A stretch of DNA of 64,000 nt from Streptomyces yatensis. GTDB lineage: Bacteria > Actinomycetota > Actinomycetes > Streptomycetales > Streptomycetaceae. Under the pieces are notes generated by a model, which did not search any database, was not told the DNA's origin, and saw only the letters and a program-made list of their open reading frames with translations. Both the position numbers and the translations under genes were made by a program. This document shows, piece by piece, positions 25,496-36,100 of this stretch (position 1 is the first letter of the stretch; the number at the start of each line of letters is the position of its first letter). The stretch covers positions 9,672,001 through 9,736,000 of the forward strand of contig NZ_CP072941.1 of NCBI RefSeq assembly GCF_018069625.1, written 5' to 3'.

Positions 25496-26071
25496 CGCCG
25501 GAAGGCCGTCCAGGAGGGTGCCGAGCGCGGCCGTCACCAGCGCGCACACCTCGTCCGGGTCCGCGTCGGCCAGCGGCTCCTTGCCCACGAGCACCCGCAT
25601 CATCCCTATGCCGAGCAACCAGGACAGCGCCAGATCCGCCCGCAGCTCGTGGTTGTCGGCGCTGGACAGGGAGGCCAGCACCCGCGCGTAGTCGTCGCTG
25701 ATGGCGCGCACGGCCGTACCGATCTCGTCACCGCTGTCCACCGAGCGCAGCAGCGTCGCCAGCGCGCGGGTGCCCGGATCCTTCGCACCGTGGCCCAGCA
25801 GCCCCCGCAGGGCGGTCTCCGGCAGCTCATGGGGTGGGGTGGTGCGCAGCTGCTCCTCCCCGTTGCGCGCGATCACCTCGCCGAACAGCGCTCTCTTCGA
25901 GCCGAAATAGCGGAACAGCAGCGCCTGGTTGACCCCCGCGCGATCGGCGATGTCCCGCACCGTCGCCCGTTCATAGCCCCGCTCGGCGAACAGCGCCGCC
26001 GCGGCCTCCAGCAGCCGCCGACGTGTGTTCCGCGCGTCCCGCCGCTGTCCCTCGGACACGGTCGTCCCCAT
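25478..26071 (-). CDS. TetR/AcrR-family repressor divergent from P450
   Basis: 197 residues. Helix-turn-helix at about residues 15-60 (RRRLLEAAAALFAERGYERATVRDIADRAGVNQALLFRYFGSKRALF), the canonical TetR form, and a C-terminal ligand domain with a TetR_C-like segment (RADLALSWLLGIGMMRVL). The start is ATG ending at 26071; a GTG directly upstream (26074) is equally possible. The gene is divergent from the P450-ferredoxin pair with 133 bases between. A perfect palindrome close to the P450 start is its probable operator, so it likely represses the P450 pair. The inducer is unknown. Confidence 0.88.
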   Translation of the reverse strand: MGTTVSEGQRRDARNTRRRLLEAAAALFAERGYERATVRDIADRAGVNQALLFRYFGSKRALFGEVIARNGEEQLRTTPPHELPETALRGLLGHGAKDPGTRALATLLRSVDSGDEIGTAVRAISDDYARVLASLSSADNHELRADLALSWLLGIGMMRVLVGKEPLADADPDEVCALVTAALGTLLDGLPAADGGP

Positions 26072-26173
26072 CACGCCACACCCTCTCGTCAGCTTGCGGC
26101 GATTCCCCGTCGGGCCGCCAGATCAACGGCGCAAAGGGGCCGTTGACCGTACCAGCCGACGGCTCCTACGTTT

Positions 26174-26189
26174 GTAAGCACGTGCTTAC
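26174..26189. promoter_or_regulatory. Perfect 16-bp palindrome, probable TetR operator
   Basis: GTAAGCACGTGCTTAC is fully self-complementary. It ends 15 bases before the P450 GTG start and just ahead of its ribosome site (AAGGGAGG), where a bound repressor would block transcription. Spacing and symmetry match TetR-family operators; the divergent TetR protein is the obvious binder (inference). Confidence 0.75.
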
Positions 26190-26204
26190 GCAAGGGAGGC
26201 CACG

Positions 26205-27395
26205 GTGACCACAGCGGAGACGACACCCCTCACCTATCCCTTCAACTCCTCCGACGGGCTGGCGCTCAGCGAAGCGTACGAACAGGCCAGGAACCGCACC
26301 GGATTACTCCGGGTGCGCCTGCCCTACGGCGAGCCCGCCTGGCTGGCCACGCGGTACGCCGACGCCCGGCTGGTGCTCGGCGACCGGCGGTTCAGCCGCG
26401 CGGAGGCGCTCCACCACGACGAGCCACGGCAGTCCGAGGGCCGGCGCGACAGCGGCATCCTGACCATGGACCCGCCCGACCACACCCGGCTGCGCACCCT
26501 CGTCGCCAAGGCGTTCACCGTCCACCAGGTGGAGAAACTCCGCCCCTGGGTCCGGCAGTTGACCCATGACCTGCTCGACGACCTGGAGGCGGCGGGGCCA
26601 CCGGCCGATCTCGTGGACCGCTATGCCCTGCCCATTCCGGTCGGGGTCATCTGCGCCATGCTCGGCGTCCCGGAGGAGGACCGGCCGAAGTTCCGGACCT
26701 GGAGCGACGCCGCGCTGTCCACCAGCTCGCTGACCGCCGAGGAGTCCGCCCGCAACACCGAGGAGCTGCGCGCCTATATGGCCGGGCTGGTCGAGGCCCA
26801 TCGCGGCAGCCCCCGGGACGACATCATGACCTCGCTGATCGAGGCGAGGGACGCGGGCGACCGGCTGTCCGAGCTCGAACTCGTCGATCTGTGCGTGGCC
26901 ATCCTGGTGGCCGGGCACGAGACCACGGCCACCCAGATCCCCAACTTCGTGCTGACGCTGCTGGAGCACCCGCGGGAGCTGCGGCGGCTGCGCGAGAACC
27001 CCGAGCTGCTGAACGGCGCCGTCGAGGAGCTGCTGCGCTTCGTCCCGCTGGGCATGGGGGCCTCCCAGGCCCGCTACGCCACCGAGGACGTCGAGGTGGG
27101 CGGCACCCTGGTGCGCGCCGGGGAGCCCGTGCTGGTCGCGGTGGGCTCGGCCAACCGCGACGCGCTGCGCTTCGACGAGGCGGGCGTTCTGAACGTCGCC
27201 CGCCCCGCCGCCCAGCACCTCGGCTTCGGCCACGGAGTGCACCACTGCCTGGGCGCGCCGCTGGCCCGTCTGGAGCTCCAGGAGGCGCTCGGCGCGCTGA
27301 TCACCCGGTTCCCGGGGCTGCGGGCGGCCGGGGATGTGGAGTGGAAGGGCCAGATGCTGGTCCGCGGGCCCCGTGTCATGCCGATCGCGTGGTGA
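26205..27395 (+). CDS. Cytochrome P450
   Basis: 396 residues, the standard bacterial class I P450 length. MDPPDHTRLR (near residue 88), the I-helix oxygen-activation motif AGHETTAT (about 235), the K-helix ELLR (ExxR) and the haem loop FGHGVHHCLGAPLARLE with the cysteine ligand C348 are all intact. The gene overlaps a 3Fe-4S ferredoxin gene by GTGA, the usual redox partner arrangement. The GTG start has AAGGGAGG 5 bases upstream. Codon 34 is TTA (26304-26306), implying bldA control, which is frequent in secondary-metabolism genes. It lies 1.4 kb from the NRPS operon end, so it might tailor the peptide, but it points the opposite way and has its own repressor. Substrate unknown. Confidence 0.92.
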   Translation: MTTAETTPLTYPFNSSDGLALSEAYEQARNRTGLLRVRLPYGEPAWLATRYADARLVLGDRRFSRAEALHHDEPRQSEGRRDSGILTMDPPDHTRLRTLVAKAFTVHQVEKLRPWVRQLTHDLLDDLEAAGPPADLVDRYALPIPVGVICAMLGVPEEDRPKFRTWSDAALSTSSLTAEESARNTEELRAYMAGLVEAHRGSPRDDIMTSLIEARDAGDRLSELELVDLCVAILVAGHETTATQIPNFVLTLLEHPRELRRLRENPELLNGAVEELLRFVPLGMGASQARYATEDVEVGGTLVRAGEPVLVAVGSANRDALRFDEAGVLNVARPAAQHLGFGHGVHHCLGAPLARLELQEALGALITRFPGLRAAGDVEWKGQMLVRGPRVMPIAW

Positions 27396-27616
27396 GCGGG
27401 ATGACCTGGAAGGCGGAGATCGACCCCGGCCGGTGCATGGCGTCCGGCATGTGCGCCGGAATCGCCCCCGACCTGTTCGTCCTCGACGAGGAACACGCCC
27501 GGCCGCTTGACGAGGAGGTCCCCGAGGAGGAGCGGGTGCTGGACGCGGCGGACTCCTGTCCCGCGCTGGCGATCACCATCCGCGACGGCACCACGACCGT
27601 CGGACCGCGTCCCTGA
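27392..27616 (+). CDS. 3Fe-4S ferredoxin (P450 redox partner)
   Basis: 74 residues from GTG 27392, which overlaps the P450 stop as GTGA; ATG 27401 would give 71 residues and is closer to the usual family start. Three cysteines occur: C15 and C21 spaced CxxxxxC, and C56 followed by Pro (SCPALAI). Position 18, where a 4Fe-4S protein has its second cysteine, is Ser, so the cluster should be 3Fe-4S. The rest is acidic (DEEHARPLDEEVPEEER), as in small ferredoxins that donate electrons to actinobacterial P450s. It should serve the P450 directly upstream. Confidence 0.9.
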   Translation: MSGMTWKAEIDPGRCMASGMCAGIAPDLFVLDEEHARPLDEEVPEEERVLDAADSCPALAITIRDGTTTVGPRP

Positions 27617-27637
27617 ACCCGCTCCGCGAACCCCGCG

Positions 27638-28501
27638 TCAGGGCTTCTGGGCGACACCCGCCCAGAAGGACACCTCTTCGTCGGTCACATCGCCGGTCTC
27701 CACCTGGGAGTCCGTTTCGGCCAGGTCGGTGCGCCACCGGTGCGGCACCTCCAGGCCCGGTTCGGCCAGCTCCAGCCCGGTGAAGAAGCGTTCCACCTCG
27801 TCCCTGGTGCGGATCTTCCCCGGGATGCCCCCCTTGTTGTAGATCTGCACGGTCTTCTGGGTGGCCTCGGGGTCGAAGTCCGGGGTGATGTGGCTCAGCA
27901 CCAGGAAGGAGCCGGGGGCGAGCGCGTCGACCAACTGCTGGACGATCTCGTACGGGCCCCACTCGTCGGGGACGAAGTGCAGCAACGAGACCAGGCTCAG
28001 CGCGACGGGCTCGGACAGGTCCAGCACCTCGGTGAGATCGGGCGAGGCGAGGATGTTCCCGGGCTCGGTGATGTCCCCGTGCACATAGGCGGTACGGCCC
28101 TCGGGGCTGCTCTTGAGCAGCGCCTGGGCGTGGGCGAGGACGATGGGGTCGTTGTCCACGTAGACGACGCGGGCGTCCGGGGCTATTCCCTGGGCGACCT
28201 CGTGCAGATTGGGCCGGGTGGGGATGCCGGTGCCGATGTCGAGGAACTGGCGGATGCCCCGCTCGGCGGCCAGGAACCGGATCGCGCGGTGCATCCAGGC
28301 CCGGTTGGTCCGGGCGGCGATCATGACACCCGGCCAGAGGGTGAGCACCTTGGCCGCGGCCTCACGGTCGGCGACGTAGTTGTCCTTGCCGCCCAGGAAA
28401 TAGTCGTACATCCGGGCGCTGTGCGGTCGCCCCTGGTTGAGAGGGGTGTTGGGGGGCTCCGGCCCGCTTCCGGTCTGGGATGCTACCCCTTGCGCGGTCA
28501 C
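27638..28501 (-). CDS. SAM-dependent methyltransferase-like protein (DUF574 / Methyltransf_19)
   Basis: 287 residues. The N-terminal HSARMYDYFLGGKDNYVADREAA is the diagnostic DUF574 motif. The SAM-binding motif I is FLDIGTGIPT (residues 86-95), followed by VVYVDNDPIVLAHAQALL (acidic end of strand 2) and LSLVSLLHFVPDEW. DUF574 proteins are abundant in Streptomyces; their substrates are mostly unknown, and methyl transfer is inferred from the fold. The start is GTG ending at 28501 with GGAGGAGAAC just upstream. It lies beyond the hairpin that follows MbtH, so it is probably its own transcript and need not belong to the NRPS pathway. It converges with the ferredoxin gene (21-base gap). Confidence 0.85.
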   Translation of the reverse strand: MTAQGVASQTGSGPEPPNTPLNQGRPHSARMYDYFLGGKDNYVADREAAAKVLTLWPGVMIAARTNRAWMHRAIRFLAAERGIRQFLDIGTGIPTRPNLHEVAQGIAPDARVVYVDNDPIVLAHAQALLKSSPEGRTAYVHGDITEPGNILASPDLTEVLDLSEPVALSLVSLLHFVPDEWGPYEIVQQLVDALAPGSFLVLSHITPDFDPEATQKTVQIYNKGGIPGKIRTRDEVERFFTGLELAEPGLEVPHRWRTDLAETDSQVETGDVTDEEVSFWAGVAQKP

Positions 28502-28602
28502 GTGGTTCTCCTCCGTATCCGGGCGCGATCCCTCGCGCCGCGGCCGACTGTTCCCAGGATGGTAAACCGCGTTCCGGTTACGGGAAGTTGAGGGGCCCGG
28601 TC

Positions 28603-28630
28603 GCGGCCGGCGCCGTGAGGCGCCGGCCGC
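28603..28630 (-). terminator. Strong GC hairpin after mbtH
   Basis: A perfect 12-bp stem, GCGGCCGGCGCC (28603-28614) with GGCGCCGGCCGC (28619-28630), closed by a GTGA tetraloop. It begins 20 bases past the MbtH stop on the minus strand. It probably ends the NRPS-exporter-MbtH transcript. Confidence 0.7.
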
Positions 28631-28650
28631 ACCGCCCGGTCAGGACCCGG

Positions 28651-28854
28651 TCAGGAGGCCACGTTGTCCATGCGTTCGCGCAGGCTGCGCGGCCGCATGT
28701 CGGTCCACACCTCGTCGACGTAGGCGGAGCACTCGTCCTTGGTGCCCTCCTTGCCGACGGGGCGCCAGCCCTCGGGCACCTCGAGGTCGGCGGGCCACAG
28801 CGAGTACTGGTCCTCGTCGTTGCGCAGCACCTGGTAGCGGGCGTTGTCGTCCAT
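28651..28854 (-). CDS. MbtH-like NRPS accessory protein
   Basis: 67 residues, the normal size. The conserved pattern is complete: NDEDQYSLWP, then PEGW, then SAYVDEVWTDMRPRSLRERM, with the Trp residues that grip the adenylation domain. MbtH proteins bind A domains and are often needed for their solubility and activity. It is the last gene of the minus-strand operon, 71 bases after the MFS exporter and before a strong hairpin, so it almost certainly serves NRPS A and B here. The ATG start (ending 28854) is preceded by AGGAGAG. Confidence 0.95.
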   Translation of the reverse strand: MDDNARYQVLRNDEDQYSLWPADLEVPEGWRPVGKEGTKDECSAYVDEVWTDMRPRSLRERMDNVAS

Positions 28855-28925
28855 GGTCGTTCTCTCCTGTCGGTGTTTCGGTCAGGTCGGGGATGGTCGG
28901 TGCGGTGACGGATGACGGGTGACGG

Positions 28926-30182
28926 TCAGTCGGCTTGGGTCGGCTGCCCCTCCTCATGGCGCCGGGACAGCGTGCGCAGGGTCGGGCTGGCGGTGGCCAG
29001 GACGGCCGCGGCGGCCATCCCCGCGGCGCAGAGCAGGATCGCCCGGTCGCCCGGCACGATCTGGGCGAGCGATCCGCCCAGCGCGGGACCGGCCGCGCCC
29101 GCGGCACCGCAGGCCAGCACGAGCGTGCTGGTGAGCCTGCCGCGCAGCCCGTCCGGGGTGCGCAGCAGCTGATCGGTCATGATCGCGGTGTTGGCCGTCG
29201 GCGGGAACAGCGCCATCAGGGCGAACAGCACCCCGATGAGATAGCCGCTGTCCACCAGCACGGTGACCGGGGCGAACACGGCCAGGGCCCAGAACACCGC
29301 GACGATGGCGCCGTACGAACCCAGCCGCCGGTGCAGTACGGGCGCCACCAGCGCACCGGCCACCCCGCCCACCCCGAGCATGGCCGCCATCACACCGACC
29401 TCCCCGGAGGGCACCCCCCGGGACTCGGCGAGCACGATGACGACGAGATAGAAGGCGCTGAAGAACAGATTGAGCACCACCGCGCACGCCACGGTGACCC
29501 GGATCCTGCGCTCCCCCCACACCCACCGCAGCCCGGCCAGCGCCTCACGGCCCAGCGGGCCCACCCCGCCGGGGGGCCGCTCGCGCCGGGGCAGCCTGAC
29601 GAAGAGCAGCGCGACGAAGGAGAGCGTATGCGTCACGGCGTCCACCAGGAAGGGAACGAACCGCCCCACGGCGAACAGGAATCCGCCGGTCGCGGTGCCC
29701 GCCAGCTGGCCCATCGAGGCACGTGCGGTGTTCATCGCCACCGCCGTGGGCAGATGGTCGTCCGCCACCAGGGCCGGCAGCGACGCGTTCTCCGCCGGTT
29801 CGAAGAGCGCCGCGCTCGCCCCGAACACCGCCGCCACCGCCACCATGTGCCAGACGGTGGCCGCACCGGCCCACACCGCGACCACCAGGCTGATCGCGGA
29901 GACCGCCTGGGCCGCCTCGCAGCCCAGCATGATGGCCTTGCGGTCGTAGCGGTCCACCAGGACACCCGCCGGAAGCCCCACCACCATCTGCGCGGCGGCG
30001 ATGGTGCCCATGACCAGACCGGAGGCGGCGCCGGAGCCGGTGAGCGCGAGGACCAGCAGCGGAAACGCGATCACCGCCGCGTGGAAGCCGAACTCCGAGA
30101 GCGCCTGACTGCCCCACAGCAGCCGGTAGTCCCGGTTGCGCGAGAGGGGGACCGGCGGGGACACCGGCGGGGCCGCGGTCAT
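28926..30182 (-). CDS. MFS exporter of the NRPS operon (EntS-like)
   Basis: 418 residues with about 12 hydrophobic helices. It begins [37 protein letters not shown], the entry of the MFS_3/EntS-like group that often exports siderophores and NRPS products; motif A is [17 protein letters not shown]. Its ATG (30182-30180) overlaps the NRPS B stop (30181-30179) as ATGA, so it is translationally coupled to the synthetase. It is therefore the probable exporter, and possibly the self-resistance determinant, for the peptide. The longer open frame upstream is a shadow of NRPS B. Confidence 0.9.
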   Translation of the reverse strand: MTAAPPVSPPVPLSRNRDYRLLWGSQALSEFGFHAAVIAFPLLVLALTGSGAASGLVMGTIAAAQMVVGLPAGVLVDRYDRKAIMLGCEAAQAVSAISLVVAVWAGAATVWHMVAVAAVFGASAALFEPAENASLPALVADDHLPTAVAMNTARASMGQLAGTATGGFLFAVGRFVPFLVDAVTHTLSFVALLFVRLPRRERPPGGVGPLGREALAGLRWVWGERRIRVTVACAVVLNLFFSAFYLVVIVLAESRGVPSGEVGVMAAMLGVGGVAGALVAPVLHRRLGSYGAIVAVFWALAVFAPVTVLVDSGYLIGVLFALMALFPPTANTAIMTDQLLRTPDGLRGRLTSTLVLACGAAGAAGPALGGSLAQIVPGDRAILLCAAGMAAAAVLATASPTLRTLSRRHEEGQPTQAD

Positions 30183-33100
30183 ACGGCGCCCCGGCAGTCC
30201 TCGGCGATCCGGCGCAGCGCCTCCGCGAAGTCCCCGGCCACCGCCTCCACGGTCGTCCTCTCGTGCACATCGGGGCGGTAGCGCCAGGTGAAGCCGAGCC
30301 GGCCGTCCTGCACCGCGCCCACCACCTCCAGCAGATGGGAACCGCCCTCGCGTGGATCGTGGTCCTGGCCGAACGACCCGTGCTCGGCGTGCACCAGCCC
30401 GCCCTGCGACCGCGCCGACCGGGCGTCCCACTGGCCCAGGTAGTTGAAGACGATCTGCGGCCCGGTGCCGTCGCGGGACAGCCGCTCGCGCAGCTCCGGC
30501 GGGCCGAAGGCCCGTAGCGCCCCGAAGCCGAAGCCGTTGCCGGGGACGGTCCGCAGCCGCCGCCTGACCGATTTGACCAGACCGCGCCAGTCGGCCGGTC
30601 CGTCCTCGGGGATGTCCGGCAGCTCGAAGGAGACCGGGTACATGGTGGTGAACCAGCCCACCGTACGGGAGAGATCGACCCCGTCCAGGATGTCCTCGCG
30701 CCCATGGCCCTCCAGCTCCACGGAGACCCGCTCCTGGCCCGTCCAGCGGGACAGCGCCAGCGCGAGGGCCGCGAGCAGCACATCGTTGATCCGGGTGCGA
30801 TAGGCGGTGGGCGCCGCGCGCAGCAGCGCCTCGGTGTCCCGTTCGCCGAGCTCGACCGGCACCGTACGGATCTCGGCCCCCGGCGCCGCCACCTGGTGGT
30901 CGACCGGCAGTGGCCGGGCGTCGAGCGCTCCGCACCAGTGGTCGGCCTCATGGTCCAGGGCGCCGCCCGCGACATGCTCGGCGAGCCCCCGCGCCCAGTC
31001 GCGGAAGGCGGTGGTCCTGGAGCCGAGGTCCACGAGTTCGCCCCGTACGCCCTGCTGATAGGCGATGTCCAGATCGTCCAGCAGGATCCGCCAGGACACC
31101 CCGTCGATGACCAGATGATGCGCGGTCAGGAAGAGGAACGGCCGCCGGTCCGCGCCGAAGCGGAACAGCGCGGCCTTCAGCAGCGGCCCTTGGCCGAGGT
31201 CGAAGCCCGCGTGGAGCGCGTCGGCCGCCTTCTCCATCGCCGCGTCCGCCTCCCGCGCCGGCAGACCGGACAGGTCATGGCGGTCCAGGACGGTGACCTC
31301 GGACTCCGGCTCGGGGACGTGGCTCCGCCACTCGCCGCCGTCCTCGGTGAACCGGGTGCGCAGCGCGTCATGGTGGACCAGCAGCGCGGCCAGCGCCCCC
31401 TCCAGCGCCTTCTCGTCCGGCTCCTGGTGCAGCTCCAGCAGGGTGGACTGGTTGAAGTGGCGCGGATTCACGGTGTGGGTGGCGAAGAACCAGCGCTGGA
31501 TGGGGGTGAGCGGAAGCGATCCGGTGACCGGCGCCGCGGGGCCCTCGTCCCGCTCGGCCGTGGCCACCGTGGCGAGCGCGGCCACCGACTGATGAGCGAA
31601 CAGATCCTTGGTGGTCAGCCGGAGCCCGGCCTGGCGGGCGCGGGAGACCACCTGGATGCTGAGGATGGAATCCCCGCCGAGGTCGAAGAAGTTGTCCTCC
31701 ACGCCCACCCGTTCCAGACCGAGCACATCCGCCCAGATGTCCGCGATCCGGTGCTCCATCGGGGTGCGCGGGGCGACATGGCCCGCGCCGGAGGTGACGG
31801 GTGCCGGATCCGGATCGGGCAGGGCCCGCCGGTCGACCTTGCCGTGGGCGGTGAGCGGAAGGGCGTCCAGGGTGGCGAACGCCGACGGCACCATATGGGA
31901 CGGCAGGGTCCGGCCCAGGGCGTCGCGCAGCGAGGCGGCGGTCGGCGAGGCGCCCGGCGCCGGGACGACATAGCCCACCAGGCGCTTCCCGCCGGAGGGC
32001 TGCTCCGGCGTCGGGTCGGTCTCCCGCACGGCGACCACCGCTTCCCGCACCTCCGGACTGCGCCGCAGCGCGCTCTCCACCTCGCCGAGTTCGATCCGGA
32101 AGCCCCGCACCTTGACCTGGTCATCGGCCCGGCCCAGGAACCTCAGCTCGCCCTCGCCGGTCCACCGCACCACATCGCCGGTGCGGTACATCCGGCCGCC
32201 CGCCGGGCCGAACGGATCGGCCACGAACCGCCCGGCGGTCAGCCCCGGGCGGCCCAGATAGCCGCGCGCCAGACCTGCGCCCGCCACATACAGCTCCCCG
32301 GCCACGCCCACCGGCACCGGGCGCAGCGCCTCGTCCAGCACATAGACCCGGGTGTTCGCGATCGGCCTGCCGATCGGCGGCGCCCCCGACCCCGCCGTGA
32401 GCGGCCCGGACCAGGTGCTCACCACCGTGGCCTCCGTCGGGCCGTAGGAGTTGACCAGGCGCCGGCCCGGCGCCCAGCGGTCCACCAGCTCGGCGGAGCA
32501 GGCGTCACCGCCGACGATCAGGGTCTTGAGATCCGGCAGCCCCGCCCGCCACGCCGCCTCCGGCACGGTGGCCAGCGCGGCCGGGGGGATCAGCGCATGG
32601 GTGATCCGCTGCCCGCCGAGCACCTCGGCCAGCCGCTCGCCCAGCAGCGGGCCCTCGTCACCGATCACCAGCGCCGCGCCACGGGGCAGCGAGACGCACA
32701 GCTCCAGGACGGAGGCGTCGAAGCTGGGGGAGGAGAACTGCAGCACACGGTCCCCGGCCCGCACGTCGTAGTGCGCGGCCGCGGCCGCCGAGAAACTGGC
32801 CAGCCCCGCATGGGTGACCACGACCGCCTTGGGCACACCGGTGGAGCCGGAGGTGTAGATGACATACGCCGGATGGTCCGGCGTCAGGCCACGCCTTGGC
32901 GGTGGCCCGGCCGGGCCCTCCTCGGCCCACACCGACGCCGCGCCGTCGAGCACCACCGAGGGCGCGGCGTCCCGCAGCATGAACGCCACCCGCTCCTCGG
33001 GATAGCCGGGGTCGACCGGCAGGAACGCACCGCCCGCCTTCGCCACCGCCAGCTGCGCCACCAGCATCTCCACCGAACGCGGCAGCACCAGCGCCACCAG

Positions 33101-36100
33101 GCGCTCCGGCCCCACACCCTGGCCGATGAGCCGGTGCGCCAGCCGGTTCGCGGCCGTCTCCAGCTCGGCGAAGGTGAGATCGCCCTTCCCGTACCGCACG
33201 GCCGTGGCATCCGGGGAGACGGCCGCCTGCCGCTCGAACAGCTCGCGCAGCGTGGCCCGCTCCACCTCCCGCCGGGTGTCGTTCCACTCCACCAGGGTGC
33301 GCCGCAGCTCGGCCGGGGTGGTCAGCGGCAGCGCGCCCACCGGCCGCCGCGGATCCTCGGCGATCCCGGCGAGCAGCGCCCGCAGGGCCGTGCCCATCCG
33401 CTCCACGGTCGAGGCGTCGAACAGATCGGTGCTGTAGCCGATCAGCCCGCGCAGCACGCCCCCCTCGGCCTCGGCGAACTCGAAGGTGAGGTCGAAGGCG
33501 GCGGTGTCGGTCTCCAGCTCCACATCCGCCAGCTCCAGACCGGGCAGCTCCAGCGCCCGGCCCGGGGCGTTCTGCAGCACCACCATCGCCTGGAACAGCG
33601 GGGTCCGGCTGGTGTCCCGGACCGGCCGCACCTCGTCCACCACCCGCTCGAACGGCACCGCCTGATGGGCGAACGCGTCCAGGACGGTGCCGCGCACCTC
33701 GGCCAGGAAGTCCCCGAACCGGGCCCGCGGATCGACCGTGGAGCGCAGCACGAGTGTGTTGACGAAGAAGCCGATCAGCCGCTCCACCTCGGGGCGCTCC
33801 CGACCCGAGGTGACGGTGCCCACGGCGATGTCCCGCCCGCCCGACAGCCGCGCCAGCAGGATCTGGGACGCCGCCACCAGCGTCATGAACAGGGTGGTGC
33901 CCCGCGTGTGCCCGAACTCCTTGAGGCGCAGGCTCACCTCGGCGGGCACCGCGAACTCCACGGTCGCGCCGTTCTTCGTCCGCACCGCGGGCCGGGGCCG
34001 GTCGGTGGGCAGCTCCAGCGGCGGCACCCCGGCCAACTGGCGTGTCCAGTAAGCCAGTTCCTCATCCGCGCGGGGAGCGGTGAGCTCGGCGCGCTGCCAG
34101 GCGGCGAAGTCCGCGTAGTGCACCGGCAGCGGGGGGAGCGCCGCGGGCTCACCGCTCAGCGCCGCCCGGTACAGCTCCCGCAGATCGCCGGTGAGCACAC
34201 CGGTGGACCAGCCGTCGGTGATGATGTGGTGCAACGTCAGGCTCAGCACATGCTCCTGGGCGCCGAGCCGGATCAGCCGGGTGCGCAGCAGCGGTCCGCG
34301 CCGCAGATCGAACGGGCGCGCCCGTTCGTACGCCAGCAGCTCCACCAGCTCCGCCTCCCGCCCGTCGGCGGGGAGGTGGGACAGATCGTACGGCTCGAGC
34401 CGGATCTCCCAGGGGTCGTGCACGATCTGCACGCCACGGCCGTCCACCGCGTCGAAGGTGGTCCGCAGCGACTCATGCCGGGCCACCAGCGCGGTGAGCG
34501 CCGCGCCGAGCGCGTCCACATCGAGGGCGCCGCGCATCCGCAGCGCCAGCGGGGTGATGTACTCGGCGCTGTCCGGTGCGAAGGAGTCCAGGAACCACAG
34601 GCGTTGCTGCGGATACGACAGCGGCAGCTCACCGTCCCGGGCCACCGGGGTGATCGGGGCGGGCCGGTCCTCGGCGCGGCCGTCCGCGCCACCGAGCGCC
34701 TCGGCCAGGGCGGCGACGGTCGGATGGGTGAACACCAGGCGGGGCGAGGGCTCCACCCCGAGCACCTCCCGCAGCCGTGAGGTGAGCCGGATGGAGAGGA
34801 TCGAGTCGCCGCCGAGCTCGAAGAAGTTGTCCCCGGCGCCGACCCGTTCCACCTCCAGCACCTCGGCCCACACCGCCGCCACGGCCTGTTCGGTCCCCGC
34901 GCGCGGCGCGCGGTAGGGCGTACGGCGGATGTCCTGGCCCGGGGCGGGCAGCGCCGCGCGGTCCAGCTTTCCGGTGGGGCCGAGCGGCAGCGCGTCCAGG
35001 GGGACGACGGCGGACGGCACCATATAGTCCGGGAGCCGCTCCGCCGCGTACGCCCGCAGCCGCTCACCGTCCACCGCCCCGTCGCCACCGGCCACCACGT
35101 AGGCCACCAGCCGCTTCCCGCCGGGACCGCCGCTCCGGGCGACCACGGCGACATCCGCCACCTCCGGATGCCCGGCCAGCACCCCCTCCACCTCGCCCGG
35201 TTCGATCCGGAAGCCACGGACCTTGACCTGGTCATCGGCGCGGCCGAGGAACTCCACCGTGCCGTCCGGCCGCCGGCGCGCCAGATCGCCGGTGCGGTAC
35301 ATCCGCTCCCCGGCGGGCCCGTACGGATCGGCGAGGAACGCCGCGGCGGTCGGACCGGGACGGCCGAGGTAGCCACGCGCCACCCCTTCCCCGGCGACGA
35401 AAAGCTCCCCGACCACGCCCGGCGGCACGATCCGCAGCCGCGCATCCAGGACGTGGACCCGCATGTTGTCCAGCGGGCGGCCGATCGGCACCACCTCGGG
35501 CACCTCGTCGGCGCGGGACATCGGGAAGGACGTGGCGAAGGTCGTCGTCTCGGTCGGCCCGTACCCGTCCACCACGGTCAGTCCGGGGCAGTGCTCCAGC
35601 ACCCGGCGCACCGAGGCCGCGGGCACCACGTCGCCGCCCGTCCACACCTCGCGCAGCCCCGTGAAGCAGTCCGGCGTGTCCTGTGCCAGCAGCCGGAACA
35701 GCCCGGCGGTCAGCCACAGCCCGGTGATCCCCTGCCCGGCCACCAGCCCGCGCACCGCCGCGGCGTCCAGCTCGCCCGGTGTCACCACCACCCGGCCACC
35801 GCCCAGCAGCGGCACCCACATCTCGTAGGTGGCGGCGTCGAACGCCACCGGCGAATGCAGCGGCACCCGCTCGTGGCCGCCACCGGCGAAGGCGCGGTCG
35901 AGGGCGAGCGCCGCCACATCGCGGTGGCGCACCCCCACGGCCTTGGGCACACCGGTCGACCCGGAGGTGAACATCACATACGCCAACTGGTCCCGGTGCA
36001 CCGGCACCACCTGCGCCATCGGCTCGCCCTCCCGCGCGGCGGCCACCTCCTCCGGCGTCAGCACGACCGCGGCGCCCGCCTGGTCCAGCAGCGTCCGCCG

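Noticed and set aside
26205..28501. Treating the P450, ferredoxin and DUF574 methyltransferase as certain tailoring enzymes of the NRPS product
   Set aside because: The P450 pair is on the opposite strand with its own TetR operator, and the methyltransferase lies beyond a strong hairpin. They may belong to the cluster, but the sequence does not show it.
28926..30935. Longer version of the MFS gene starting at 30935
   Set aside because: The extra part overlaps the NRPS B epimerase out of frame. The ATGA-coupled start at 30182 begins exactly where the transporter sequence begins.
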